Source: Kangiellaceae bacterium
Lineage (GTDB): Bacteria > Pseudomonadota > Gammaproteobacteria > Enterobacterales > Kangiellaceae
Assembly: GCA_026196875.1 (NCBI GenBank)
Contig: JAPHTP010000096.1
Span: 1-64,000, forward strand
DNA length: 64,000 nt
Reading direction: 5' to 3'
Shown here: positions 24,964 through 33,928 of the stretch, one piece after another
Layout: the number at the start of each line of letters is the position of its first letter
How positions within the stretch are numbered: position 1 is the stretch's first letter
Made by a program: the position numbers and the translations under genes
The notes under the pieces: model-generated
What the model was told of the DNA's origin: nothing
The model's database searches: none
The model's input: only the letters and a program-made list of their open reading frames with translations

Positions 24964-26594
24964 TATACATCCTCTCCCTTATTATCATTATTTTGTGCTT
25001 CTTCTTCGCTCATGGCTGCCTTTTTTTGTTTAACTCTTGCTAATGCTTCGTTGATAGCTGCCTGTTTGTTTTCTTTTGCGTCTGCACTTTTTTCGGAAGC
25101 TGCTTTTTTCCTGGCTTCTGCTGCCTTACGGTGCTTTTCTGCTCGCTCCGCTTTGGCTCTTGCCAAACGCGTTTCGCGAAAATCAAATCTTTGTTTCGCT
25201 TTTTCAGATTTGACCTGAGCCATCTTAATCTTTTTGATTTCTGATTTACCGAAGCGAAAATAGTGGACTAATGGGATTTCACTTGGACAGACATAAGCAC
25301 AAGCACCGCACTCAATACAATCAAATAAATCTTGTTTTTCTAACCCTTCCCATTGTTCACTTTTACTGAACCAATAAAGTTGTTGGGGAAGCAAATCTGC
25401 AGGACACACAACCTGGCATTCGCTACATCTGATGCAGGATTGATGTTGTTTGGCCTCTATAACCCAACTTTTCTCATTAGATTTATCGCGATTAAAAATA
25501 ATGCAGTTTGTAGATTTAGAAACGGGGGTTTCAAAATCAGACACACTCTGGCCCATCATTGGCCCACCTAGAACCGCTTTTTTACATTCTTGCCGATCGA
25601 CTTCAAAATGTTCAGCGATATCAGACAGTAAGGTGCCAAAGGGTAACCAATAATTTCCTGGGTTACTTATTGCGTCGCCCGTAATTGTTATTAAACGTTC
25701 TGTAAGTGTTTCCCCTTCAGTAACAGCCTTATAAATAGCTCTTAGTGTGGCGACATTTTGCACCAGTAAACCTAAGCTTGAAGGTAGCTCTCCTTTCGGT
25801 AATTGTTTACCGGTCACTAACTCGATAGTCTGCTTTTCTCCGCCACTTGGATATTTTGTTGGTGCAACTACAATTTTCATTGAAGCTGTATGCTTATCAT
25901 CTTTCTCTTCTTCTAAGGATGTGGCTAGTGCTTTGATAGCGGCAGATTTGTTATCTTCGGTTGCAAAAATTATATCACTAGCGCCTACAATATGAGCGCT
26001 AATCTGGGCTCCTTCGATAACTTCTTTTGCGAGTTCTTGGAGCATACGATCATCGCAAGTAATATAAGGTTCACACTCCATTGCGTTGACAATCAAAGTG
26101 TCAATAGACTGGTTTTTTAATTTGATTTCGGTGGGGAATGTGGCACCACCCAAGCCAACAATGCCAGCTTGCCGAACTTGGGAAATCAGTTCTTTGAGAT
26201 TTACCTGCCGCCAATCAGAAATTTTTGGCAGAGTAAAGCTTCCAGCGTTAGCAGAATCTTCTACTGATATTTCTATTGCTGGTACGGGCAAGCCCGAAGG
26301 ATGTCCGGCTTGCATTAATTCTATTTTGTTTATTTTTCCGTTCGCAGGAGCATGAATATTGGCTCCAAGCCCTTTGCCACACTTTGCAATTAGTTGGCCC
26401 TTGGTAACGCCTTCACCGACAGTGACTATCGGAATGCTCTGAACTCCGACATGCTGTTTGAGAGGAAGTCTTAGAGTTTTCGAAAGCACCAACTTTTCAA
26501 TTGGCCTTTGATTTGAAATTGACTTAAATTCCTGCGGATGAATACCACCGTGAAATTTTCCTTTGGCGAGAGTAACGAATTTGCTTTGATACAT
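24963..26594 (-). CDS. rnfC: Rnf electron transport complex subunit C
   Basis: A 543-residue cytoplasmic subunit, the NADH-oxidising entry point. GLGGATFPTEIKL is the NADH-binding glycine-rich loop and EPYITCDDR the FMN-related segment. Two 4Fe-4S motifs follow: CIRCSECQVVCP and CIECGACAYVCP. The C-terminal 100 residues are a Lys/Ala/Glu-rich helical tail (AEKHRKAAEARKKAA and similar), shorter than the long repetitive tail of E. coli RsxC. The spacing to rnfB is 15 bases. Confidence 0.96.
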   Translation of the reverse strand: MYQSKFVTLAKGKFHGGIHPQEFKSISNQRPIEKLVLSKTLRLPLKQHVGVQSIPIVTVGEGVTKGQLIAKCGKGLGANIHAPANGKINKIELMQAGHPSGLPVPAIEISVEDSANAGSFTLPKISDWRQVNLKELISQVRQAGIVGLGGATFPTEIKLKNQSIDTLIVNAMECEPYITCDDRMLQELAKEVIEGAQISAHIVGASDIIFATEDNKSAAIKALATSLEEEKDDKHTASMKIVVAPTKYPSGGEKQTIELVTGKQLPKGELPSSLGLLVQNVATLRAIYKAVTEGETLTERLITITGDAISNPGNYWLPFGTLLSDIAEHFEVDRQECKKAVLGGPMMGQSVSDFETPVSKSTNCIIFNRDKSNEKSWVIEAKQHQSCIRCSECQVVCPADLLPQQLYWFSKSEQWEGLEKQDLFDCIECGACAYVCPSEIPLVHYFRFGKSEIKKIKMAQVKSEKAKQRFDFRETRLARAKAERAEKHRKAAEARKKAASEKSADAKENKQAAINEALARVKQKKAAMSEEEAQNNDNKGEDV

Positions 26595-26609
26595 ATACTT
26601 CGCCTCTAC

Positions 26610-27200
26610 CTAGGAAATATGTTTCACAGGGATCTGTAAAGGTGAAGTGTTTTCCGGATTAGTATTAGCTGGATTAGGCCAAGTCCACTCTTCAACTCCG
26701 GGGCGAATTTCGACCATATCGATGCAGTCTACGGGACAGGGAGGAACACATAAATCACAACCGGTACACTCTGCTTCGATAACCGTGTGCATATGTTTAG
26801 CTGCACCTACGATTGCATCCACCGGACATGCTTGAATGCACTTGGTGCAACCGATACATTCGTCTTCACGAATTACAGCAACTTTCGGTAGAGTTTCTTC
26901 ACCGCATGATTCGTCGAGTTCGATAACCTCTACGTCGAGCAATTCTGCCAAAGCTTTTATTCCTGCTTCTCCGCCTGGTGGACACCGATTAATCGCTTCA
27001 CCATTAGCGATCGCTTCTGCATACGGTTTGCATCCTGGAAAGCCACATTGACCGCATTGGGTTTGAGGAAGGATTTCATTTATTTGATCAACAACCGGGT
27101 TACCTTCAACCTTAAAGCGAACAGAGGCATAACCGAGAAGGCTACCGCAGAGAAATGCGATAACAACTAAAGTGGTGGTAGCAATAATTAAGTCTAACAT
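26610..27200 (-). CDS. rnfB: Rnf electron transport complex subunit B
   Basis: A 196-residue ferredoxin-like subunit. An N-terminal membrane helix (residues 4-26) is followed by the Fe-S domain [16 protein letters not shown] with a fourth Cys at CPPGG, then two 4Fe-4S motifs [12 protein letters not shown] and [12 protein letters not shown]. It accepts electrons from, or passes them to, ferredoxin in the cytoplasm. The stop codon shares a base with the rnfA end region: rnfB starts at the last base of rnfA. Confidence 0.96.
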   Translation of the reverse strand: MLDLIIATTTLVVIAFLCGSLLGYASVRFKVEGNPVVDQINEILPQTQCGQCGFPGCKPYAEAIANGEAINRCPPGGEAGIKALAELLDVEVIELDESCGEETLPKVAVIREDECIGCTKCIQACPVDAIVGAAKHMHTVIEAECTGCDLCVPPCPVDCIDMVEIRPGVEEWTWPNPANTNPENTSPLQIPVKHIS

Positions 27201-27781
27201 TATAGCTTCACCAAACCAGTAAAGCCCATAAAGGCAAGAGACATTAACCCTGCTGTTATTAATGCTATAGCGGCGCCTTGAAATGGTGTGGGAACATCTG
27301 CTGCAGCAATTCTCTCGCGCATAGCCGCAAACAAGATTAATACTAAAGAGAATCCTAGAGCTGCGCCAAATCCATAAATGATAGACTCGATGAAATTGTG
27401 CGCCTGGTTAACATTGAGCAATGCTACGCCGAGAACTGCGCAATTGGTTGTAATTAAAGGCAAGAATATACCAAGCAATCGATACAACATCGGGCTGGTT
27501 TTATGTACGACCATTTCGGTAAACTGAACAACAACTGCAATGGCAAGAATGAACGACAATATTTGCAGGTAGCCGAGATCTAGCGGCTGAAGAATTAGGG
27601 TGTTAATTAAATAACTGGCTACCGAAGCAAGAGTTAATACAAAGGTTGTTGCCGCGGCCATCCCTGCAGCAGTTTCTACCTTGCTTGAGACTCCCATAAA
27701 AGGGCATAAGCCAAGGAATTTTGCGAGCACAAAATTATTAACTAAAACGGTACTAACTAGGAGAAGAAAAATTTCGGACAT
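27200..27781 (-). CDS. rnfA: Rnf electron transport complex subunit A
   Basis: A 193-residue membrane subunit with six helices, homologous to Nqr[16 protein letters not shown] and [15 protein letters not shown] carry the paired conserved Cys residues thought to hold the membrane [2Fe-2S] cluster with RnfE. The length matches E. coli RsxA (193). First Rnf gene of the operon, 17 bases after the 131-residue membrane protein gene. Confidence 0.97.
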   Translation of the reverse strand: MSEIFLLLVSTVLVNNFVLAKFLGLCPFMGVSSKVETAAGMAAATTFVLTLASVASYLINTLILQPLDLGYLQILSFILAIAVVVQFTEMVVHKTSPMLYRLLGIFLPLITTNCAVLGVALLNVNQAHNFIESIIYGFGAALGFSLVLILFAAMRERIAAADVPTPFQGAAIALITAGLMSLAFMGFTGLVKL

Positions 27782-27798
27782 ATTGACCTAGTATGCTA

Positions 27799-28194
27799 TT
27801 AAACTTTAGGCTCTAACTTATCTGAGTGATCTGAAGACGCGGTTATACCTGCGTTTTTTCCGTCAGGATCTTTCTTCGCTAAAACAAAATGGCGAATGGA
27901 AAGAATCGAAGCAACCAGAATACCCCAAATAATAACTAACTTTAGCAGTCCTTGATAAATTGCGCTAATTCCGTCAACTTCTGCATTCAGTACGCTGGTT
28001 AAAACGAGAGGCGCTAGGGAATCAGCATCTCGCACAGTATCAGGAGTAAATGCGCCAACTGCAATCAGAGATAAAACGGCGACTCTTACAACGAAGTTTG
28101 ATTTCCTTAGCTTTAAATCCAGTAAGAAAAGCAAAACAAGCCCAAGGCCAATATAAACCGCCCAAGCTTGTGGATATAAATCAAATGATTGCAT
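27799..28194 (-). CDS. Unknown membrane protein between metG and rnfA
   Basis: A 131-residue protein with about three hydrophobic segments: residues 10-26, 34-48 and 81-101. A polar C-terminal tail follows. An AAAGGT ribosome site lies in front of the ATG and it is 17 bases upstream of rnfA and 47 downstream of metG, so it is probably in the rnf operon. I do not recognise the family. It could be an accessory or stabilising factor for Rnf, which is inference from position only. Confidence 0.7.
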   Translation of the reverse strand: MQSFDLYPQAWAVYIGLGLVLLFLLDLKLRKSNFVVRVAVLSLIAVGAFTPDTVRDADSLAPLVLTSVLNAEVDGISAIYQGLLKLVIIWGILVASILSIRHFVLAKKDPDGKNAGITASSDHSDKLEPKV

Positions 28195-28241
28195 ACCTTT
28201 TGTCTCTAAAATTTAGTTCCGAGTAATACTAAAATGTCAGC

Positions 28242-30290
28242 TTATTTAACTCGCATTCCAGGTTGAGCGCCTTCGTCAGGATTCAATATCCACAAATCTT
28301 TGCCGCCTGGGCCTGCTGCTAACACCATACCTTCAGAAACACCAAAACGCATTTTTCTTGGCGCTAAGTTAGCCACCATTACGGTTAATTTACCTTCTAG
28401 ATCTTCTGGACTGTAAGCAGACTTAATTCCTGCGAATACTTGTTTGACTACACCATCTAAATCTAGTTGCAATTTAAGTAATTTTTCAGCACCTTCGACA
28501 TGCTCGGCTTTGATAATTTTGACAATACGAAGGTCAACTTTATCAAAGTCTTTAAATTCAATTTCATCTTTCAAAGGATCTGTTAATTGAGGCTGATTGG
28601 CTGCTTCAGCTTCTTCTTTACCTTCTTCAATCATTGCTTCTAACTTCTTAGGGTCGACTCTGTCCAGCATTGGCTTAAACTTGTTGATTTTATGGTTTTC
28701 TAACACACTAAAAGCGTCAGACCATTTTAATGGTGGAATGTTTAAAAACTCTTCAACTTTCTTTGCGATGGAGGGGATAGCGGGCTTTAAATATACTGTT
28801 AGAATCTTAAATAAGTTAAGAGAAACCGTACAAAGTTGGTGTACTTCATTCTGGGTCTCTTCGTCTTTAATTTTGAGCCAGGGTACTTCGGCATCAATAT
28901 ACTGATTTGCCTTTCCTGCTAAGTTCATGATTTCTTTAATAGCTCTTCCATATTGCTTCTGTTCATAAAACTGAGCAATTGGCTCTGCCGCATCTTGATA
29001 TTCTTTGATAAGAGGATGCTCTGAAATGTCGTCGCACAATTCCAGATCAAAATTCTTAGACATAAATTTAGCAACGCGACTACCGATATTAATATATTTA
29101 TTAACTAGATCTGAGTTATTACGAGAAACAAAATCCTCAAGGTTTAGATCAAAATCATCTACTCGATGGTTTAACTTAGCCATAAAGTAGTATCGAAGGT
29201 ATTCAGGATCTAAATGGTCTAAATAAGTTCTGGCTTTAACGAAAGTTCCTTTTGACTTAGACATCTTGGTGCCGTTGACTGTAAGAAATCCATGCGCATG
29301 AACCTTGGTTGGTTTTCTAAAACCACTACCATCTAACATTGCGGGCCAGAAAAGGGTGTGGAAATAGACAATGTCTTTGCCAATAAAGTGATGGACTTCA
29401 GTATCGCTTTCCGGATTCCAGAATGAGTCGAAATCTAAGCCGTCCGTTTTATCACAAAGATTTTTAAAACTCGCCATGTAGCCCATAGGCGCATCAACCC
29501 AAACATAGAAAAATTTATCTTTTGCGCCTGGAATTTCAAATCCAAAGTATGGAGCATCGCGTGAGATATCCCACTCTTGTAAACCTGCATCAAACCACTC
29601 ATCCAATTTATTGGCAATTTGTTCTTGGACGTGGCCGTCTCTGGTCCAAGTTTTCAGCATGGCTTCAAAGTCAGTCAACTTGAAGAAGAAATGCTCGGAA
29701 TCTTTTAGTACTGGAGTCGCGCCAGAAACTGCAGACTTAGGATTTTTCAATTCGGTGGGACTGTAAGTTGCGCTGCAGTTATCACAATTGTCACCATACT
29801 GGTCTTCAGAGCCGCATTTAGGGCATTCGCCTTTTACAAAGCGATCCGGTAGAAACATCTTTTTCTCTGGGTCGTACAATTGTGAGATCGTCCGCCGGGC
29901 AATATGACCGGCATCGTTTAAGCGGTTGTATATGAGTTCGCAAAGCTCTCGATTTTCTTCACTATGAGTAGAATGGTAGTTGTCATAGCAAACTAAGAAA
30001 TCTTCAAAGTCTTTTACATGTTCGGCTTGCGTCGCGGCAATAAATTCTTCTGGAGAGATGCCTTCCTTTTGCGCTCTCAACATTATCGGCGTACCGTGAG
30101 TATCATCTGCACACACTGCAATGCATTGGTGTCCTCTCAATTTTTGAAAGCGACTCCAGATATCCGTTTGTATATGCTCCAGCATGTGCCCAATATGGAT
30201 AGAACCGTTAGCGTAAGGGAGGGCGCTAGTAACTAAGATGCGTCTTTGTTGGGAGTTATCTTGTAACTTCACTGGGTTTTCTTTACTCAC
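28242..30290 (-). CDS. metG: Methionyl-tRNA synthetase
   Basis: A 682-residue class I enzyme. [14 protein letters not shown] (HIGH) lies near residue 25, the zinc knuckle is [17 protein letters not shown], and KMSKSKGTF (KMSKS) is near residue 340. The C-terminal 100 residues ([20 protein letters not shown] to the end) are the tRNA-binding/dimerisation domain. It attaches methionine to tRNA. The length is right for the long form (E. coli 677). In many gammaproteobacteria metG precedes the rnf operon and diverges from apbC, as here. Confidence 0.98.
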   Translation of the reverse strand: MSKENPVKLQDNSQQRRILVTSALPYANGSIHIGHMLEHIQTDIWSRFQKLRGHQCIAVCADDTHGTPIMLRAQKEGISPEEFIAATQAEHVKDFEDFLVCYDNYHSTHSEENRELCELIYNRLNDAGHIARRTISQLYDPEKKMFLPDRFVKGECPKCGSEDQYGDNCDNCSATYSPTELKNPKSAVSGATPVLKDSEHFFFKLTDFEAMLKTWTRDGHVQEQIANKLDEWFDAGLQEWDISRDAPYFGFEIPGAKDKFFYVWVDAPMGYMASFKNLCDKTDGLDFDSFWNPESDTEVHHFIGKDIVYFHTLFWPAMLDGSGFRKPTKVHAHGFLTVNGTKMSKSKGTFVKARTYLDHLDPEYLRYYFMAKLNHRVDDFDLNLEDFVSRNNSDLVNKYINIGSRVAKFMSKNFDLELCDDISEHPLIKEYQDAAEPIAQFYEQKQYGRAIKEIMNLAGKANQYIDAEVPWLKIKDEETQNEVHQLCTVSLNLFKILTVYLKPAIPSIAKKVEEFLNIPPLKWSDAFSVLENHKINKFKPMLDRVDPKKLEAMIEEGKEEAEAANQPQLTDPLKDEIEFKDFDKVDLRIVKIIKAEHVEGAEKLLKLQLDLDGVVKQVFAGIKSAYSPEDLEGKLTVMVANLAPRKMRFGVSEGMVLAAGPGGKDLWILNPDEGAQPGMRVK

Positions 30291-30473
30291 CGTGTTTTCA
30301 CTCTAAATCAGATAGTCAGGCTCTAGTATTTCTATGTATTCAAGTACTAGTTTCTTAAAGGCGCAACTATACCGGTTTTTGCTATGTCTTTCATTAAAAA
30401 ACCTTGAATTCCTTATAAAAATTGACTCGCAAAACCACACAAATTGGAAGAGTATTTCTATACTTGATTGGGG

Positions 30474-30479
30474 TATAAT
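30474..30479 (+). promoter_or_regulatory. Putative -10 box of apbC
   Basis: TATAAT within GGGGTATAATCGACACC, 35 bases upstream of the apbC start. The -35 position holds only a weak AGTATT. Function is inferred from sequence and position. Confidence 0.35.
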
Positions 30480-30514
30480 CGACACCACTTATCTTAATGT
30501 GAACATAAAGCCTA

Positions 30515-31618
30515 ATGTTAGACGAACAAGCTATTTTAGATTTGGTTAAAAGTGCATCGTTTCCATCCTTGCCGGAGGATTTCGAACTAGAAAGCTATAT
30601 AAAGGAGAACCGTGTAGATGGCGACCATATCCACTTAGAAATTACCTTACCATTTCCTTGTGAAGGTATTAAACAACAACTGGCCGGAGAAATAGAGTCC
30701 GAGATAGTTAACAGTTGGCCTCAGTCTAAAAGGATAGCTATTGAGATTAAGCATAGGACTACTGCCTATGAGACCAAAGCTGGTGTACCGCCATTAGCCA
30801 AAATTAAGAACATTATTGCAGTTGCCTCCGGTAAAGGTGGGGTCGGTAAATCAACCACGAGTGTAAACCTCGCGTTAGCACTTAAAGCGGAAGGCGCTAA
30901 AGTGGGGATCCTCGATGCGGATATTTACGGTCCGAGCATCCCAATCATGATGGGGATCCCAAATGCCAGACCTGTTTCTGAAGACAAGAAAACGATTCTT
31001 CCGCTCGAAGCCCATGATATTCAAACTATGTCGATAGGGTTTCTGGTAGATGAAGAACAAGCTATGGTTTGGCGAGGGCCGATGGCATCATCTGCTTTAC
31101 AACAAATAGTCAGAGATACCCGATGGGGAGATTTAGATTATCTAATTGTCGATCTACCGCCGGGAACCGGAGATATCCAGCTCACTTTATCGCAAAAAAT
31201 ACCGGTCACAGCTGCTGTAATTGTGACGACTCCCCAGGACTTGGCGCTAGCTGATGCTAAGAAAGCTGTCACCATGTTTGAAAAGGTCAAAATCCCGGTG
31301 ATGGGGGTTGTTGAAAATATGTCGACCCACATTTGTAGCAATTGTGGTCATCAAGAAGCAATTTTTGGTGAAGGAGGTGGAAATATTCTGTCAGAAGACT
31401 ATGATATGCCGCTGTTAGGTCAATTACCGCTCGCAATGTCTATTCGCCAGCAACTAGATGAGGGTAAACCCGCCGTTGCGGATGACCCGGAGAGCAAAAT
31501 TAGCCTGACTTATAGAGAAATTGCTCGAAATTTGACCGCAAACTTATCTTCTTTAGGGAAAGATTATTCCAAAGGCAACGAAGGTATCGCAATTAAAACC
31601 TGGTCTCCCGGTAATTAA
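30515..31618 (+). CDS. apbC: Iron-sulfur cluster carrier ATPase ApbC/Mrp
   Basis: A 367-residue P-loop scaffold that carries 4Fe-4S clusters to target proteins. Residues 1-85 are a divergent MIP18/DUF59-like domain. The deviant Walker A GKGGVGKST follows (about residues 108-116), then DADIYGPSIP, the switch LPPGTGD, and the C-terminal CSNCGHQEAIFG with the CxxC that binds the bridging cluster. It is divergent from metG, as in E. coli. It fits with the large Fe-S protein load encoded in this window. Confidence 0.95.
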   Translation: MLDEQAILDLVKSASFPSLPEDFELESYIKENRVDGDHIHLEITLPFPCEGIKQQLAGEIESEIVNSWPQSKRIAIEIKHRTTAYETKAGVPPLAKIKNIIAVASGKGGVGKSTTSVNLALALKAEGAKVGILDADIYGPSIPIMMGIPNARPVSEDKKTILPLEAHDIQTMSIGFLVDEEQAMVWRGPMASSALQQIVRDTRWGDLDYLIVDLPPGTGDIQLTLSQKIPVTAAVIVTTPQDLALADAKKAVTMFEKVKIPVMGVVENMSTHICSNCGHQEAIFGEGGGNILSEDYDMPLLGQLPLAMSIRQQLDEGKPAVADDPESKISLTYREIARNLTANLSSLGKDYSKGNEGIAIKTWSPGN

Positions 31619-31725
31619 TATAGCGGGTATTACGCCGGGCTTTGAATAGCGGAAATTTAAGAGCTGAGTTACCGCTGGCTATAAATAAGCAAACTATAAA
31701 TAAATAGTATTCGAGAAGTAGAATT

Positions 31726-32289
31726 ATGAGTATTAAATCAGACAAGTGGATCCGCCGAATGGCCGCGGATGGGATGATTGAGCCATTTGCATCGGAGCAG
31801 GTTCGTCATGTCGATGGGAAACGAATCGTTTCATACGGGACTTCAAGCTACGGTTACGATGTTAGATGCTCTAATGAGTTTAAGATCTTCACAAACGTAC
31901 ACTCTGCGGTTGTCGATCCCAAAAACTTTGATGATCAGAGCTTTGTTAATGTTGAATCTGACGTTTGTATTATCCCGCCTAATTCTTTTGCATTAGCGCG
32001 CACTGTAGAGTATTTTCGCATCCCAAGGAGCGTTTTAACAGTATGCCTCGGTAAGTCGACATATGCTCGTTGTGGGATCATCGTTAACGTCACACCGCTT
32101 GAGCCTGAATGGGAAGGCCATGTGACTTTGGAGTTTTCGAATACTACACCGTTGCCGGCGAAGATTTATGCGAATGAAGGTGTAGCGCAGATGTTATTTT
32201 ATGAGTCAGACGAAATCTGTGAGACTTCCTATGCTGACCGTGGTGGTAAATATCAAGGTCAAACAGGGGTGACGCTTCCTAAAACCTAG
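31726..32289 (+). CDS. dcd: dCTP deaminase
   Basis: A 187-residue trimeric enzyme that converts dCTP to d[33 protein letters not shown] (about residues 108-138) contains the catalytic Glu and the Ser-Arg-Cys nucleotide-site segment. The C-terminal [14 protein letters not shown] is the lid. Length close to E. coli Dcd (193). It stands alone, 107 bases after apbC, ahead of a strong terminator. Confidence 0.97.
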   Translation: MSIKSDKWIRRMAADGMIEPFASEQVRHVDGKRIVSYGTSSYGYDVRCSNEFKIFTNVHSAVVDPKNFDDQSFVNVESDVCIIPPNSFALARTVEYFRIPRSVLTVCLGKSTYARCGIIVNVTPLEPEWEGHVTLEFSNTTPLPAKIYANEGVAQMLFYESDEICETSYADRGGKYQGQTGVTLPKT

Positions 32290-32348
32290 TTTTTAAATGA
32301 GATGGATTTTAAATGCGATCAATTTTTGACCGGCATCAACGGTTAACT

Positions 32349-32385
32349 AAAAAAGGCGGTTAAGATTAAATAACCGCCTTTTTTA
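32349..32385. terminator. Strong bidirectional intrinsic terminator
   Basis: A 13-bp perfect stem: AAAAAGGCGGTTA (32350-32362) pairs with TAACCGCCTTTTT (32371-32383). The A run on one side and the T run on the other make it effective in both directions. It ends the dcd transcript and lies only 14 bases before the next start codon. Confidence 0.9.
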
Positions 32386-32398
32386 TTACTTGTATAAT

Positions 32399-33178
32399 AT
32401 GAAGTTATTCTGCTTTCGTAGTTTACTGGCTTTTTTACTGGTTTTCTTACCTTATACGTCAGAGTCCTCTGATTTTCCAACTCTAAATCTCGCGATTGAT
32501 AATAGTGATGGCGGTAACTTGTCTGCAAGGAAAATAACTGCGGTCAGAGGCTTTTTTGGTGAACATGATTGTCCTGTTGAAGTAAAGTTTTCAAAAGCAG
32601 GGAAACCGGCAATAGACGCAGACTTAGTATTTTTTCCTCTTGCCAGTTATGACAAAAACTTTCTACCTTTTGTGAGAGCTGAATCTATGGGCAGAAAGTG
32701 GATCCAACCTGCAATCGTTGTAAAAGATTCGGCTAGTACCAGTTTGTCAGGTCTGAATGATATTCATTTTTCATTTGTAAATGAAAGATCGCGCTCAGGA
32801 TTCTTAGGGCAAATAGAAATGCTTGCTAGCGCGGGAGTTAAACCAAATTTAAGCAAAGCTATATATGCCGATAACCATATTGGTGCAATAAGCCTATTGA
32901 TGCATAAAGATACTTTTGCTGCAGGTGTCGATAGCTTTCTTGCTGAGAATTGGTTGCAGGCTAACAATCTTAAAATAATTGCAAAAGGTGACAAGTCTGA
33001 AGTTGGTGGTATATATTTAAACCTATCTAGCAGATTAAACGATCCTGGCCAGAATAGGCTGAAGCAGCGTTGCCAAAGTGCGCTGTTAAAATTAAACCGC
33101 GATGAACGAGCGGGGAGAAAAATAATGGAAGTCTTTCCTGATTGGTTGGTGCGGTTTGTGCTAGATAAAAATAATTAA
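32399..33178 (+). CDS. PhnD-like phosphate/phosphonate-type periplasmic binding protein
   Basis: A 259-residue protein from the ATG at 32399. A signal peptide is followed by LNLAIDNSDGG, which opens the two-lobed binding fold; SGLNDIHFSFVNERSRSGFLGQIEML contains the SxSG-like ligand loop of PhnD proteins and FAAGVDSFLAENW a later element. No permease or ATPase gene is next to it. The start lies within the region after the dcd terminator and has no clear ribosome site; an overlapping TTG start at 32390 is possible. The ligand is unknown. Confidence 0.65.
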   Translation: MKLFCFRSLLAFLLVFLPYTSESSDFPTLNLAIDNSDGGNLSARKITAVRGFFGEHDCPVEVKFSKAGKPAIDADLVFFPLASYDKNFLPFVRAESMGRKWIQPAIVVKDSASTSLSGLNDIHFSFVNERSRSGFLGQIEMLASAGVKPNLSKAIYADNHIGAISLLMHKDTFAAGVDSFLAENWLQANNLKIIAKGDKSEVGGIYLNLSSRLNDPGQNRLKQRCQSALLKLNRDERAGRKIMEVFPDWLVRFVLDKNN

Positions 33179-33213
33179 CATTAATAAGAATAGAAATATA
33201 GAATTAGTTAGCT

Positions 33214-33918
33214 ATGCCGATATTTTCACTTAACGACTGGATTGCTTTGTCTCTTTTTATTGTTTGCTGGGGAGGATATACCTATTTTGCCAATCGACAG
33301 ATGCAGGGTGAGGTAAACCTGTCGCGTGCTTTAACCGAGCTCCGTGGCAATTGGGTAGGCAAGATGCTAGAGCGGGACATGCGAATAGCTGATGCCACTG
33401 TTTTGGGTATTCTGCAGAGAACCGTTACGTTTTTCGCATCGACCACCATCTTCATTCTCGCGGGCTTACTTGCGGTACTCGGCGCATCCGATAAAGCGCT
33501 TAAATTGGCGCATACTTTACCCTTTGTTGCAGAGCATAGCCAAGCAGCATGGGAGTTAAAAATATTGCTCATGATATTTGTTTTCATTTATGCGTTTTTC
33601 AAGTTTTCCTGGTCTGTGCGTCAGTATAATTTTGCGCTAGTGATGTTTGGCGCCGCACCGCATCATGAAGATGACGGCAATGGGGAAGAAAGAAAGGAAT
33701 ATGTTCAATGTTCCAATGAATTACTGACTTCAGCTAACAATTCATTTAACTACGGATTAAGAGCTTATACATTTTCTATGGCAACGATCGCCTGGTTTGT
33801 GCATCCGTACCTATTTATCGGTTCAACGTTTTGGGTGGTCGCAATTTTGTATCGTCGGGAGTTCCGTTCGAAAACGCTTGCTGCTATGAAAAGTGCTAAC
33901 AAATCTTTACTAAGGTAA
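33214..33918 (+). CDS. DUF599 family membrane protein
   Basis: A 234-residue protein with about four membrane helices: residues 6-24, 74-95, 108-130 and 180-215. MLERDMRIADATVLGILQRTVTFFAST and KFSWSVRQYNFALVMFGAAP are hallmark DUF599 segments (PF04654). Function unknown in the family as far as I know. It lies 35 bases after the PhnD-like gene and is convergent with ccoI, with only ten bases between the two genes. Confidence 0.8.
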   Translation: MPIFSLNDWIALSLFIVCWGGYTYFANRQMQGEVNLSRALTELRGNWVGKMLERDMRIADATVLGILQRTVTFFASTTIFILAGLLAVLGASDKALKLAHTLPFVAEHSQAAWELKILLMIFVFIYAFFKFSWSVRQYNFALVMFGAAPHHEDDGNGEERKEYVQCSNELLTSANNSFNYGLRAYTFSMATIAWFVHPYLFIGSTFWVVAILYRREFRSKTLAAMKSANKSLLR

Positions 33919-33928
33919 AACTTACCAG

